DNA of 64,000 nucleotides from Terriglobia bacterium (lineage in GTDB: Bacteria > Acidobacteriota > Terriglobia > Terriglobales > Acidobacteriaceae), in assembly GCA_020073215.1 (NCBI GenBank), contig JAIQFO010000022.1, forward strand, positions 1 to 64,000, given 5' to 3'. Positions 17,963-25,647 of the stretch are shown here, piece by piece; position 1 is the first letter of the stretch, and each line of letters starts with the position of its first letter. Under the pieces are notes generated by a model. The model made no database searches. It saw only the letters and a list, made by a program, of their open reading frames with translations, and was not told where the DNA came from. The position numbers and the translations under genes were made by a program.

Positions 17963-19024
17963 TTGGTCTGTATTAGGGTATGCCTTCAGGCATACCGTAA
18001 GTGCCGCGTTACGAAGGCGCCTTCAGGCGTTGGTTTTGGACTGCTGGAGTTTCGCCGCAAGCGCCTTAAGGTGCCTGCTCGGCTAAAGCCTCCGCCCCGG
18101 TTTGCCGATTCTTTAAGGCGTATCTCCGGATACACGGGCCAGCAATTTGTCAGCTCTGCTGAAGACGGCTCCGAGGCTTGGCGAATCCTGCAGCGGCCCG
18201 ATGCGCCGAAGCTCGTACTGCTCGATTGGGTGCTGCCCGATCTGGATGGCATTGAGCTGTGCGAGCGCATCCGCCAAGCCGGATCGTCGGGACCTTACGT
18301 CTACGTCATCCTGCTGACCAGCAAAGAGGGGCGCCAGAATATGCTTAAGGCGATGGAGGCCGGAGCGGACGATTTTCTGGTCAAACCGGTTGATGAACTG
18401 GAGATGAAGGCGCGGCTGCTGGTGGGTAAGCGGATTCTCGACCTGCAGGAAGAACTGGTTTCCGCGCGCGAGTCCATGCGTCACGCCGCCACCCACGATA
18501 GCCTCACCGGATTGCTGAACCGCGGAGAAATCCTTGCGATGCTCCAGCGGGAATTGGAGCGAGCGAGCCGGGAACACACCCCGGTGGGAGCCATCCTTTG
18601 CGACATCGACCGTTTCAAGAACGTCAACGACACGCTCGGCCATCTGTTTGGTGACGAGGCGCTGCGGGAAATCGGGCGGCGGCTGCGGTCGCAACTTCGC
18701 GTCTACGACGGGGTTGGCCGATATGGCGGAGAAGAATTTCTCATGATCCTGCCGAACTGCGACCTGCCCAACACCAAGCTGCGCGCGGACGAGTTGCGTA
18801 AAATCGTTGCCAGCACAGCGGTCCTGTGTTCCGGTGTGGAGAGACGCATCACCATGAGTATGGGAGTCGCGGTTTCCGCTTGCGATGGAAAAAGCGAACT
18901 GGAAGCGTTGCTGAATCAAGCCGACGCCGGCCTTTATGCCGCCAAAGAAAAGGGCCGAAACCGGGTCGAGCACTTCACTCCCGCCGCCAGGAAAGCCGCG
19001 GCTGGCCGCGTCCGCAAGGGCTAA
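17963..19024 (+). CDS. GGDEF response regulator with N terminus replaced by repeat DNA
   Basis: The 353-residue frame has a receiver domain followed by a diguanylate cyclase domain. The phospho-acceptor Asp (LVLLDWVLPDLDG) and the distal Lys (FLVKPVD) are present, but the first ~18 receiver residues, with the acidic metal-binding pair, are missing. In their place residues 1-50 are encoded by the hairpin cluster at 17984-18115. The cyclase half looks intact: RYGGEEF active site and an RxxD product-inhibition site five residues upstream (RVYD). It should make cyclic di-GMP if expressed, but receiver control is likely lost. The TTG start at 17963 is only the frame limit and the true start is unclear. 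It may be a decaying gene. Confidence 0.8.
   Translation: MVCIRVCLQAYRKCRVTKAPSGVGFGLLEFRRKRLKVPARLKPPPRFADSLRRISGYTGQQFVSSAEDGSEAWRILQRPDAPKLVLLDWVLPDLDGIELCERIRQAGSSGPYVYVILLTSKEGRQNMLKAMEAGADDFLVKPVDELEMKARLLVGKRILDLQEELVSARESMRHAATHDSLTGLLNRGEILAMLQRELERASREHTPVGAILCDIDRFKNVNDTLGHLFGDEALREIGRRLRSQLRVYDGVGRYGGEEFLMILPNCDLPNTKLRADELRKIVASTAVLCSGVERRITMSMGVAVSACDGKSELEALLNQADAGLYAAKEKGRNRVEHFTPAARKAAAGRVRKG
17984..18115. repeat. Cluster of short hairpins with TTCA/TAAA loops
   Basis: Within 130 nt there are several stem-loops whose loops are TTCA or related: GTATGCC-TTCA-GGCATAC, GCGCC-TTCA-GGCG, GCGCC-TTAA-GGTGC and GGC-TAAA-GCC. They match the loop style of family D repeats at 22658 and 24317. 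The cluster overlaps the 5' end of the GGDEF gene. Confidence 0.65.
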
Positions 19025-19076
19025 ACGCCTTTTTCCAATAGGACGAAAGTAAGTCGCGGTGGCCGCGGAAAATGAG

Positions 19077-20393
19077 TTACTCCATCCTGGCACGCTCATT
19101 GGCCAACGTCTCTTGCTTGGCGGAGGCAGGAAGGGCTGCGGATTTCATCTGGGCGAGTTCGCGCTGAACCCTGGACCAGCGGCGATGGTCACGCTTGGTC
19201 GCGTTTGGGGAAGCGGGATCCGCGTAAAAGCGTTCAATCTCGGCGCGCAAATCAGGGGTCAAGCCGGAGAAGTTGTGTTCCGCCACGCGATGAAGGAGCT
19301 CGGCGTAGGTATCGTCATTCAGGCGGTATTCGCCGGGCGCAGTTTTCACGCCGACATCGAAATTGTCGTTAGGGAGCGTCACTTTGCCGGCAGCGCCGAG
19401 TTCGGTGACGAGGCTGCGATAGTGGTCGAGCGTGGCGTTGAAGCTGGCTTCGAACATCCTCTCGGTTTCCGGCGTCGGCGTGCGGAAGGTGAGGATCTTC
19501 AGCGGCCCGATCTTCGGAATCAGACGAAAGAGAAAGGCAAGGACCTTCTCGCCGGCGTTCGGCCTGCGGTACTTCTTGCCCCAACTCTTTTCATAACTCG
19601 CGCGCTTTAGGTTATAAAGAAACCGGTCGCGGGTTATGCCGGGCAGATCTTTCTGGATGTCATCCTTCTTGATTTGCCAGGCCACCTTGGTCGCTTTGGG
19701 AATGATGCTGCTGACGGAATGACGATAGGAGCCGATGGCCTTGGTTTCGTCGTCAAGAACCGCGCTCAGCTTTACTCCGTACGTTTTCTCGAACGCCCGG
19801 TCGAGGAGAGGCTGCGCCACCTCGAATCCGATGAAATCATGGTAGGCGTCAGGGGCGAAGCGTCCTTTCGCTACTTCGAGGACGTCGAAGCCGAACTCCG
19901 TCTTCACGTGCGCGACCGGGTTATCTTCGTAGGTCACCACGTCGCCGTATCTCTTCTTCAGTTCGGGATAGAGCACAGGGACCGCACGATTGACCGCCAG
20001 AGGATGGCCTTCGTTGTCGGCGACCCAGTGCGCCATCGCGCCGAGAGCAAAGGCGTACTCGTTGATGTCCTCGGAATCGCGCAGCATGGCCTCCACGAAA
20101 TCACCGCTGCGAACGTAGTGCGCCAAGTCGCTGAAGAACTTGCTGCCGTGGGGATAGTAGCCCAGGTCCTGGATGATGCTGCCTCCGTACGCATAGGCAT
20201 GCGCCTGGTGCAGGTCGTCGTGGGTGGCGTTGGGAAAGCGCTTCTGTAGCAGCGGCCGGATGTGCGTGACCCAGACTGCATCCACGATGGCCTCGTGAGT
20301 AAGCACGGAGTAAGCGCCGCCCGAGGTCGGAAAGGCGAGCAAGAGAATGAGCACTCCGGACAAGATAATTCTGGTTCGGGACGTCTGCGGCAT
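19077..20393 (-). CDS. Secreted zinc-dependent phospholipase C-like protein
   Basis: This 438-residue protein has a signal peptide (1-27) ending at GGAYS. The next residues (SVLTHEAIVDAVW) and downstream HxxAHAYAYGGSIIQDLGYYPHGS, LAHYVRSG, AMAHWVADNEGHP match the His/Asp pattern of the zinc-dependent phospholipase C / S1-P1 nuclease fold. It may hydrolyse phospholipids outside the cytoplasm. The C-terminal half is not part of the zinc domain and is unassigned. The gene converges with the GGDEF gene and is divergent from the phosphatase gene. Confidence 0.8.
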   Translation of the reverse strand: MPQTSRTRIILSGVLILLLAFPTSGGAYSVLTHEAIVDAVWVTHIRPLLQKRFPNATHDDLHQAHAYAYGGSIIQDLGYYPHGSKFFSDLAHYVRSGDFVEAMLRDSEDINEYAFALGAMAHWVADNEGHPLAVNRAVPVLYPELKKRYGDVVTYEDNPVAHVKTEFGFDVLEVAKGRFAPDAYHDFIGFEVAQPLLDRAFEKTYGVKLSAVLDDETKAIGSYRHSVSSIIPKATKVAWQIKKDDIQKDLPGITRDRFLYNLKRASYEKSWGKKYRRPNAGEKVLAFLFRLIPKIGPLKILTFRTPTPETERMFEASFNATLDHYRSLVTELGAAGKVTLPNDNFDVGVKTAPGEYRLNDDTYAELLHRVAEHNFSGLTPDLRAEIERFYADPASPNATKRDHRRWSRVQRELAQMKSAALPASAKQETLANERARME

Positions 20394-20516
20394 CGATTTG
20401 TCAGTCTAGCGCTTGCCCCGGGAATCCGCAAAACGGTAAGCCTCGAAGGCCGCAGGGCCGGAAATTTCGTGGTGAACGCGATTCGGTTGTAGGATGCGGA
20501 ACTGGGGCCAATTCCA

Positions 20517-21224
20517 ATGATGGAAATGCAGGGACAGCCGCTGACCAGTCCGCTCGGCAATGTCCCGCGCGACTCCGTTGGACTCAAGAAGGCACTCCGA
20601 CTGGCTTCTGCCGTCGCCCTACTTGCCGGGACAATGTCCCTGGCGGAGCAGACGCAGCGGCCCGAGGCCGCCCCCGCCTCGTCGGAGGCGAAACACGCCA
20701 TCGCCCGCAAGTTGACGCTCCCAGGCGTTCCGCGCTTCGGCGAGGTGACCCCCACGCTCTATCGGGGCGCGCAACCGACCCCGGAAGGATTCAGCAACCT
20801 TGCCAAGATGGGCATCAATATTGTGGTGGATCTGCGCGGTTCGCGTGACAGCGAGCGCCGCCTGGTGAGCAGATTAGGGATGCGCTATGTGCCGCTCCAT
20901 TGGCAATGTTTCAGTCCACGCGATGAACATTTCGCGCAGTTCCTGACCTTGCTCCGCGAAAACCCCGGCAAGAAGGTTTTCGTCCACTGCCGTGTCGGCG
21001 ACGACCGCACGGGAATGGATATAGCGGCGTACCGGATCGCGGAACAGGGTTGGGCGGCGGAGGAAGCAAGGAAGGAAATGGAGGCCTACGGTGTGAATTG
21101 GTTCCACAAAGCAATCTGTTTCCCGTTGTCGTCCTACGAAAAGGAATTTCCCGAACGATTCAAGACCAGCGCCGCCTTTGAAAGCCTGCGCTCCGCGAAG
21201 CATGCCCCCGAACCGCAGCCCTGA
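20517..21224 (+). CDS. Secreted dual-specificity/tyrosine phosphatase-like protein
   Basis: The 235-residue protein carries the P-loop HCRVGDDRT (HCxxGxxRT), the Cys-based phosphatase signature, with the preceding LYRGAQPTPEGF and VVDLRG motifs of the DSP-like bacterial family. Residues 15-43 look like a signal or anchor sequence, so it acts outside the cytoplasm. The substrate is unknown: protein phosphotyrosine, phosphoinositide or inositol phosphate are possible. Several ATG codons lie at the start (20517, 20520, 20526), and no ribosome site separates them clearly. Confidence 0.85.
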   Translation: MMEMQGQPLTSPLGNVPRDSVGLKKALRLASAVALLAGTMSLAEQTQRPEAAPASSEAKHAIARKLTLPGVPRFGEVTPTLYRGAQPTPEGFSNLAKMGINIVVDLRGSRDSERRLVSRLGMRYVPLHWQCFSPRDEHFAQFLTLLRENPGKKVFVHCRVGDDRTGMDIAAYRIAEQGWAAEEARKEMEAYGVNWFHKAICFPLSSYEKEFPERFKTSAAFESLRSAKHAPEPQP

Positions 21225-21518
21225 CACCTTTCATGCGGCGCATCTTGAGAAGGGCACAACCATCGCGACGTTTGACTCAAACTTGCTCCGCCCAACAGTC
21301 AGCCACAGGAGCCCGCGTCTCGCTTGCAGTTCCTGGTCTGGGACGACAAAACAAACGCATACCGCCGCCGAGAAAGCCGGGATGTTCGCCGCGGATTCGC
21401 CGAGCGGCAACCGCGGCGGCCGGAAACATATCGTGCCGTTCCCTTGTGCAATACCGGGCATCTGGCGTACAAGGATGCCTGTACCCGATGAACTGACACA
21501 CCACCGGAGGACAGGGCG

Positions 21519-22304
21519 ATGCGCATCGCAAGCGTGGGTCATGCGGTCTTTGCGGCGACCATGATCGCCCTCGGAATTCTGGGCCTCATAAAAGGCGATT
21601 TCACCGCGGTATGGCAACCGGTACCCAAGGGTGTGCCCGCACGCGAGGTACTGGTCTATCTCTGCGCCTTCATCTCGCTGGCATCGGGCGTGGGCCTGCT
21701 GTGGCAGCGCGCAGCCGCGCCCGCTGCCCGCGTGCTGCTCGCCTATCTCCTGCTTTGGATGCTGCTGTTGAGAGTGCCCGGCTTCTTCCGCACGCTCACC
21801 GTGGACGTTTACTGGCCATGGTGCCAGACCGCGGTGATGGTGGCGGCCGCCTGGGTACTGTATGCATGGTTCGCCACTGACTGGGACAGGCAGCGCCTCG
21901 GTCTCGCCACCGGCGAAAAGGGGCTGCGCATCGCGAGGGTGTTCTACGGCGTGGCCTTGATCCCCTTCGGCATCGCCCATTTCACCTATCTCGAAAACAC
22001 CGTACCGCTGGTGCCTGGTTGGCTGCCGGCGCACACGGCGTGGGCGTATTTCACCGGCGGTGCATTCATCGCGGCGGGCGTGGCGGTGCTGACCGGTGTG
22101 TATGCACGGCTGGCCAGCGCGCTCTCGGCGCTGCAGATAGGCATGTTCACGCTGCTGGTGTGGGTGCCCATCGTGGCGGCGGCAGGCCCCAAGAGCGCCT
22201 TTCAGTGGAGCGAGACCGTACTCTCTTGGGCGCTGACGGCGGGCGCCTGGGTGGTGGCGGATTCCTACCGCGGAAAGCCCTGGCTCGCCGTGGGCAAGCG
22301 CTAG
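21519..22304 (+). CDS. DoxX-like multi-pass membrane protein
   Basis: This 261-residue protein has about seven hydrophobic helices arranged as two similar halves (around 5-115 and 130-250), as in DoxX/DoxD-related proteins. GGAGG lies 8 nt before the ATG. The 290-nt gap upstream holds no gene that I can support. Function is unknown; family members have been linked to redox and to oxidative-stress complexes. The codon and residue style (many Ala/Trp/Val) is slightly unlike its neighbours. Confidence 0.78.
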   Translation: MRIASVGHAVFAATMIALGILGLIKGDFTAVWQPVPKGVPAREVLVYLCAFISLASGVGLLWQRAAAPAARVLLAYLLLWMLLLRVPGFFRTLTVDVYWPWCQTAVMVAAAWVLYAWFATDWDRQRLGLATGEKGLRIARVFYGVALIPFGIAHFTYLENTVPLVPGWLPAHTAWAYFTGGAFIAAGVAVLTGVYARLASALSALQIGMFTLLVWVPIVAAAGPKSAFQWSETVLSWALTAGAWVVADSYRGKPWLAVGKR

Positions 22305-22371
22305 CACCGTTCTCTAAACCGCGCCATCCATGCAGCCAACGCGCCAGTTGTAACCTTGCTTCTTTCATGAA

Positions 22372-22578
22372 TCATCTAGTTAGCATCAGGTAGATTATGA
22401 CTACCGGTCCCACCAAAGTAATCAAAACGGTGAACCAATAGCCGATGGGCTCCTCGTCGCGATTGAACTTATGTCCCCTCGATCTTATTTCTCCCGTTTT
22501 TAGTGCAGCGATTGCGTGGTAAAGAACCAGCAGGAAAATGAGAATAATGAATATTCTCGCTATCAGAAATCTGGGCAT
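22372..22578 (-). CDS. Small two-helix membrane protein
   Basis: This 68-residue protein has two transmembrane segments (about 4-25 and 46-66) separated by a charged loop (KTGEIRSRGHKFNRDEEP). The hydrophobic pattern, an AT-richer composition than its surroundings, and the absence of a better frame on either strand support a real gene. It has no visible ribosome site and no recognised family. Confidence 0.6.
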   Translation of the reverse strand: MPRFLIARIFIILIFLLVLYHAIAALKTGEIRSRGHKFNRDEEPIGYWFTVLITLVGPVVIIYLMLTR

Positions 22579-22657
22579 GTTATCTAGTGTAGTGCGCCGG
22601 AGATAGTGTGTGAGGGACTACGAGATCCGAAAACCGTTCGATTTGCATTTCCTGAGG

Positions 22658-22773
22658 GGCTGAACAGGCTGCGGAAATACCCGCCAGGAGGCAACCAGCT
22701 CACCTCGGGCGCTAAAGCGCAACACAACGGCAGCGGCTTTGCGGCACGACTGAAGTCGTGCCCTTCCCAAAAC
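22658..22773. repeat. Dispersed two-hairpin element, family D (copy 1)
   Basis: A ~116-nt element begins GGCTGAACAGGCTGCGGAAA and ends GTGCCCTTCCCAAAAC. It has an inner hairpin GCGC-TAAA-GCGC and an outer hairpin GGCACGAC-TGAA-GTCGTGCC (22743-22762). A near full-length second copy lies at 24317-24432. The 353-nt gap 22579-22931 holds only this and the family B palindrome that follows. Confidence 0.8.
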
Positions 22774-22802
22774 TTGTGCGAACCACGATTCTTGGGCAGT
22801 CC

Positions 22803-22827
22803 GAGACGGGGCAAGCCCCGTCTCTAC
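22803..22827. repeat. Palindromic repeat, family B (copy 1)
   Basis: GAGACGGGGC-AA-GCCCCGTCTC is a perfect stem with a 2-nt centre, followed by TAC. Identical or near-identical copies are at 24669-24693, 58432-58495 (two), 60264-60316 (two), and a half copy starts at 63791. Confidence 0.8.
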
Positions 22828-22931
22828 ACGAAATGACGAAACCAGGGGGTTCACTCACAACCCCGCGGTGGTAGCCTCTTGGAGGATATGAGTTCCACCA
22901 GTCGGCTGAACTGGCCGCGAGCGCTGCCCAC

Positions 22932-24098
22932 GTGATTGCTGACCTTTCAACCCGCATCAAGCAGTGCGCGCGCGACGCTGGATTCGATCTCTGTGGCATT
23001 GCGCCGGTCGGAGTCCGAGACTTCGCGGAGTTGCGCGTTTTCCCCGCGTGGATCGCGGATGGAAAGCACGGCGAAATGCAGTACATGGAAGCGCGCGCCG
23101 AGAGCGGAGAACTCAAGCGCGCAGCGCTTGGCCGAGTCGCTCCCTGGGCGCGTAGCGTGATTGTATGCGCCATCAACTACAACACTGCGCATCCGTACTC
23201 GACCCAGGTGCAGACGCAGACAGAAGATGCGAGCCCAGGCTGGATTTCGCGCTACGCCTGGTCTCGCGAGGATTACCACGACGCCGTACTGCGCCGCCTG
23301 AAGCAGGTCGAGGACGAGTTGCGCAGACTAGTCGCCGCAACTGGCAACTGGCAGTTTCGTTCCTACGTCGACACTGGCCCGCTGATCGAGCGTGTGTACG
23401 CCAAGTACGCTGGCATCGGATGGATCGGCAAGAACACTTGCATCATCAACCAGCAGCTGGGATCGTGGCTGTTTCTGGGCGTGATCCTTACTTCGCTCGA
23501 TCTTCCTTCGCTCGATCTCACGAGCCCCGATCGAATGGGCGAGGAATTCACCGGCGACTTGCCCGCGCCCGATCGCTGCGGAACTTGCACGCGCTGCATC
23601 GCTGCCTGTCCCACGCAAGCGATCACTGCGGCAGGTGAGTTGGACGCGCGGCTGTGCATCTCCTATCTGACGATCGAAAAGCGCGGCGAGATTGCCGTAG
23701 AACTGCGCGAGGGAATGGGACGACACGTTTTCGGATGCGACATCTGTCAGGACGTTTGCCCGTGGAACCGCAAGGCGCCTGTGACCTCTGTGGCGGAATT
23801 CGAGGCGCGCGAAGGGCTGGTCAATCCCGCGCTCGCGTGGCTGGCCGAAATGCGGGCGGAAGAGTTCCGCGAGGCATTTCGAGGATCGCCAATTCGTCGC
23901 GCCAAGCTTTCTGGCTTGCGCAGGAATGCGGTAGTCGCGATGGGAAACAGCGGCGACAAGAGGTTTATACCAACGCTGACAACACTTTGTGAGGATCCGG
24001 ATGTGGTGGTCGCTGAACATGCGCGCTGGGCCTTGGGACGACTTGAATTGTGCTGTCGTCAACGAGAAGGCTTGGACCCCTCTGGTGGTGGTCTTTAA
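22932..24098 (+). CDS. queG: Epoxyqueuosine reductase QueG
   Basis: The 388-residue protein reduces epoxyqueuosine to queuosine in tRNA, the last step of the pathway, using a cobalamin cofactor and two [4Fe-4S] clusters. The N-terminal domain contains GFDLCGIAPVG and YMEARAESGELKR. The ferredoxin part shows CGTCTRCIAACP and CDICQDVCPWN with further cysteines. A HEAT-like C-terminal segment (RRNAVVAMGNSG onward) matches the family. The GTG start at 22932 fits the family N terminus. The last ten residues and the TAA stop lie in the first unit of a family E repeat, so the C terminus may have been altered by it. Confidence 0.95.
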   Translation: MIADLSTRIKQCARDAGFDLCGIAPVGVRDFAELRVFPAWIADGKHGEMQYMEARAESGELKRAALGRVAPWARSVIVCAINYNTAHPYSTQVQTQTEDASPGWISRYAWSREDYHDAVLRRLKQVEDELRRLVAATGNWQFRSYVDTGPLIERVYAKYAGIGWIGKNTCIINQQLGSWLFLGVILTSLDLPSLDLTSPDRMGEEFTGDLPAPDRCGTCTRCIAACPTQAITAAGELDARLCISYLTIEKRGEIAVELREGMGRHVFGCDICQDVCPWNRKAPVTSVAEFEAREGLVNPALAWLAEMRAEEFREAFRGSPIRRAKLSGLRRNAVVAMGNSGDKRFIPTLTTLCEDPDVVVAEHARWALGRLELCCRQREGLDPSGGGL

Positions 24099-24252
24099 GA
24101 ATGAAAGACTTAGCTGGCAAGAGACGCCAGGTCTTTGAGGAATAAGGACTTATCTGTAAAGTATTTATAAATCAACAGCTTAGCTTGAATTCTCCGTTTG
24201 TTTTGGGTTCGTTTTCGCGCTAGGTCTTTGAGAAATAAATACCTTAGCGCAA
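24089..24252. repeat. Interspersed AT-rich repeat array, family E (copy 1)
   Basis: Units of about 28 nt with the pattern GGTCTTTRAGAATRAA-GACTTAGCT start at about 24090, 24130, 24159 and 24223. A second array at 48204-48302 has three units with the same 39-40 and 29-nt spacing. The first unit overlaps the end of queG and supplies its stop codon. Each unit is weakly self-complementary (GTCTTT...AAAGAC). Confidence 0.75.
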
Positions 24253-24316
24253 TTTGTAGAAATGCAAAATATGGGAATTGCTTGCCGGGAGCGAGTTTAT
24301 TACGATTTGCGGCACG

Positions 24317-24432
24317 GCTGAACAGGCTGCGGAAAAACCCGCCGAGCGCGCAAGAGGCTCACCTCAGGCGCTGAAGCGCGACACATTCTTAAGGGCTTAA
24401 CGGCACGAGTAAACTCGTGCCCTTCCCAAAAC
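24317..24432. repeat. Two-hairpin element, family D (copy 2)
   Basis: It is collinear with the copy at 22658-22773. The outer hairpin here is GGCACGAG-TAAA-CTCGTGCC (24402-24421). Compared with copy 1, the loop-closing pair has changed from C-G to G-C on both sides. A partial third copy (GTAAAGCCGTGCCCTTCCC) follows at about 24460-24480. Confidence 0.8.
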
Positions 24433-24554
24433 CTGCTTGAAATGGAGTTCTTGCGCAGCCTGTAAAGCCGTGCCCTTCCCGAAGCGATTTATGAAACTAG
24501 CTGTAGCCACTTTCGCTGCGATATCGCTACGTGAGGAGCCTGGTCAAACTCCTG

Positions 24555-24693
24555 GACGGCCGAAGGCGGCCGTCCCTACGTAAGCTTGGACGGGCGAGGT
24601 CGCCCGTCCCCACACGAGCTTGGACCTTCACCTACCATTAGCTCGCCGCGTTCCCCGACGCGTCCAAAGAGACGGGGCAAGCCCCGTCTCTAC
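24555..24693. repeat. Stacked palindromic repeats (families A and B) before an SDR gene
   Basis: Three palindromes sit side by side: GACGGCC...GGCCGTC at 24555-24576, a family A unit at 24585-24623, and a perfect family B unit at 24669-24693. Together with the arrays above they fill the 638-nt gap 24099-24736. I see no gene in that gap. Confidence 0.7.
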
Positions 24694-24736
24694 GCGGGCG
24701 TTTACAATCGTCGTGCACTGCAACGGAGGACACCCC

Positions 24737-25594
24737 ATGTTCCAGAAAGATTTACTCGAGCGAAAGCGCATCCTCATCACCGGCGGCGGCACTGGTCTCG
24801 GCAAGGCTGCCGCCCAGCGTTTTCTGGAACTGGGCGCCGAACTCTATATTTGCGGCCGGCGGCAGGAAGTGCTCGCCGCTACTGCGCAGGAATTGCGCCA
24901 GACCACGGGCGGCAAGATTTACGCTCGGCCGTGCGACGTGCGCGATCCGGCGGCGGTCGAAGCGATGATCGCAGCCATCTGGGCCGAAGGTCCGCTCGAC
25001 GTGCTTATGAACAATGCGGCCGGAAACTTTCTGGCGCGCACCGAAGAGCTTTCGCTGGGAGCCTTTCAATCGGTGATTGGCATCGTCCTGATGGGCACGC
25101 TGCACACAACGATGGCCTGCGGACGCCGCTGGCTGGCGGCGGGGCGCGGAGGCGTGGTGCTGAATGTGTCCACCACATACACGACCACGGGTTCGGCCTA
25201 TGTGGTGCCATCGGCGGTAGCCAAGGCCGGCATGCAGGCGCTCACTCGCAGCCTGGCCGTCGAGTGGGGCAATCGCGGAATTCGCATGAACGCCATCGCC
25301 CCGGGCCCGATTCCGACCGAGGGTGCGTTCTCGCGCCTGCTGGCGCGTCCGGAACTGGAGGTGGATGCGAAGAAACGAAATCCCCTGGGACGCTTTGGCA
25401 CGATGGAAGAATTCGCCAACCTCGCTGCATTCCTAATTAGCGACGGCGCAGGCTATATCAATGGAGAAGTCGTGACCATGGATGGCGGCGAATGGCTGCA
25501 AGGAGCAGGCGAGTTCACGGCGCTGGGGCGGGAACTGACAGAGAAGGAGTGGGAGATGATGAGGCCGAAAAAGCCGGCGCCGAAGCCAGCATGA
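24737..25594 (+). CDS. SDR oxidoreductase, 2,4-dienoyl-CoA reductase type
   Basis: This 285-residue short-chain dehydrogenase has the cofactor motif GGGTGLGK (near residue 16), NNAAGNFL and a C-terminal GGEWL. The usual catalytic YxxxK is not intact: the Lys remains (VPSAVAKAG) but the Tyr position is not Tyr. In 2,4-dienoyl-CoA reductases the Tyr is also absent from that site, and NNAAGNF is typical of them, so this is the preferred assignment. It would reduce dienoyl-CoA with NADPH in degradation of unsaturated fatty acids. GGAGG lies 8 nt before the ATG at 24737. It has no obvious pathway neighbours. Confidence 0.82.
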   Translation: MFQKDLLERKRILITGGGTGLGKAAAQRFLELGAELYICGRRQEVLAATAQELRQTTGGKIYARPCDVRDPAAVEAMIAAIWAEGPLDVLMNNAAGNFLARTEELSLGAFQSVIGIVLMGTLHTTMACGRRWLAAGRGGVVLNVSTTYTTTGSAYVVPSAVAKAGMQALTRSLAVEWGNRGIRMNAIAPGPIPTEGAFSRLLARPELEVDAKKRNPLGRFGTMEEFANLAAFLISDGAGYINGEVVTMDGGEWLQGAGEFTALGRELTEKEWEMMRPKKPAPKPA

Positions 25595-25647
25595 AGGTAT
25601 CCCGAGTAGCCCCCTTGGACTTCACATCATGAGTAGTGCCGGGCTCC

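Noticed and set aside
24089-24252. CRISPR array
   Set aside because: Units are AT-rich, imperfect and unevenly spaced, with no spacers of constant length and no cas genes.
25005-25300. Inactive SDR because YxxxK lacks the Tyr
   Set aside because: 2,4-dienoyl-CoA reductases naturally lack that Tyr, and the NNAAGNF motif supports that family, so it is probably active.
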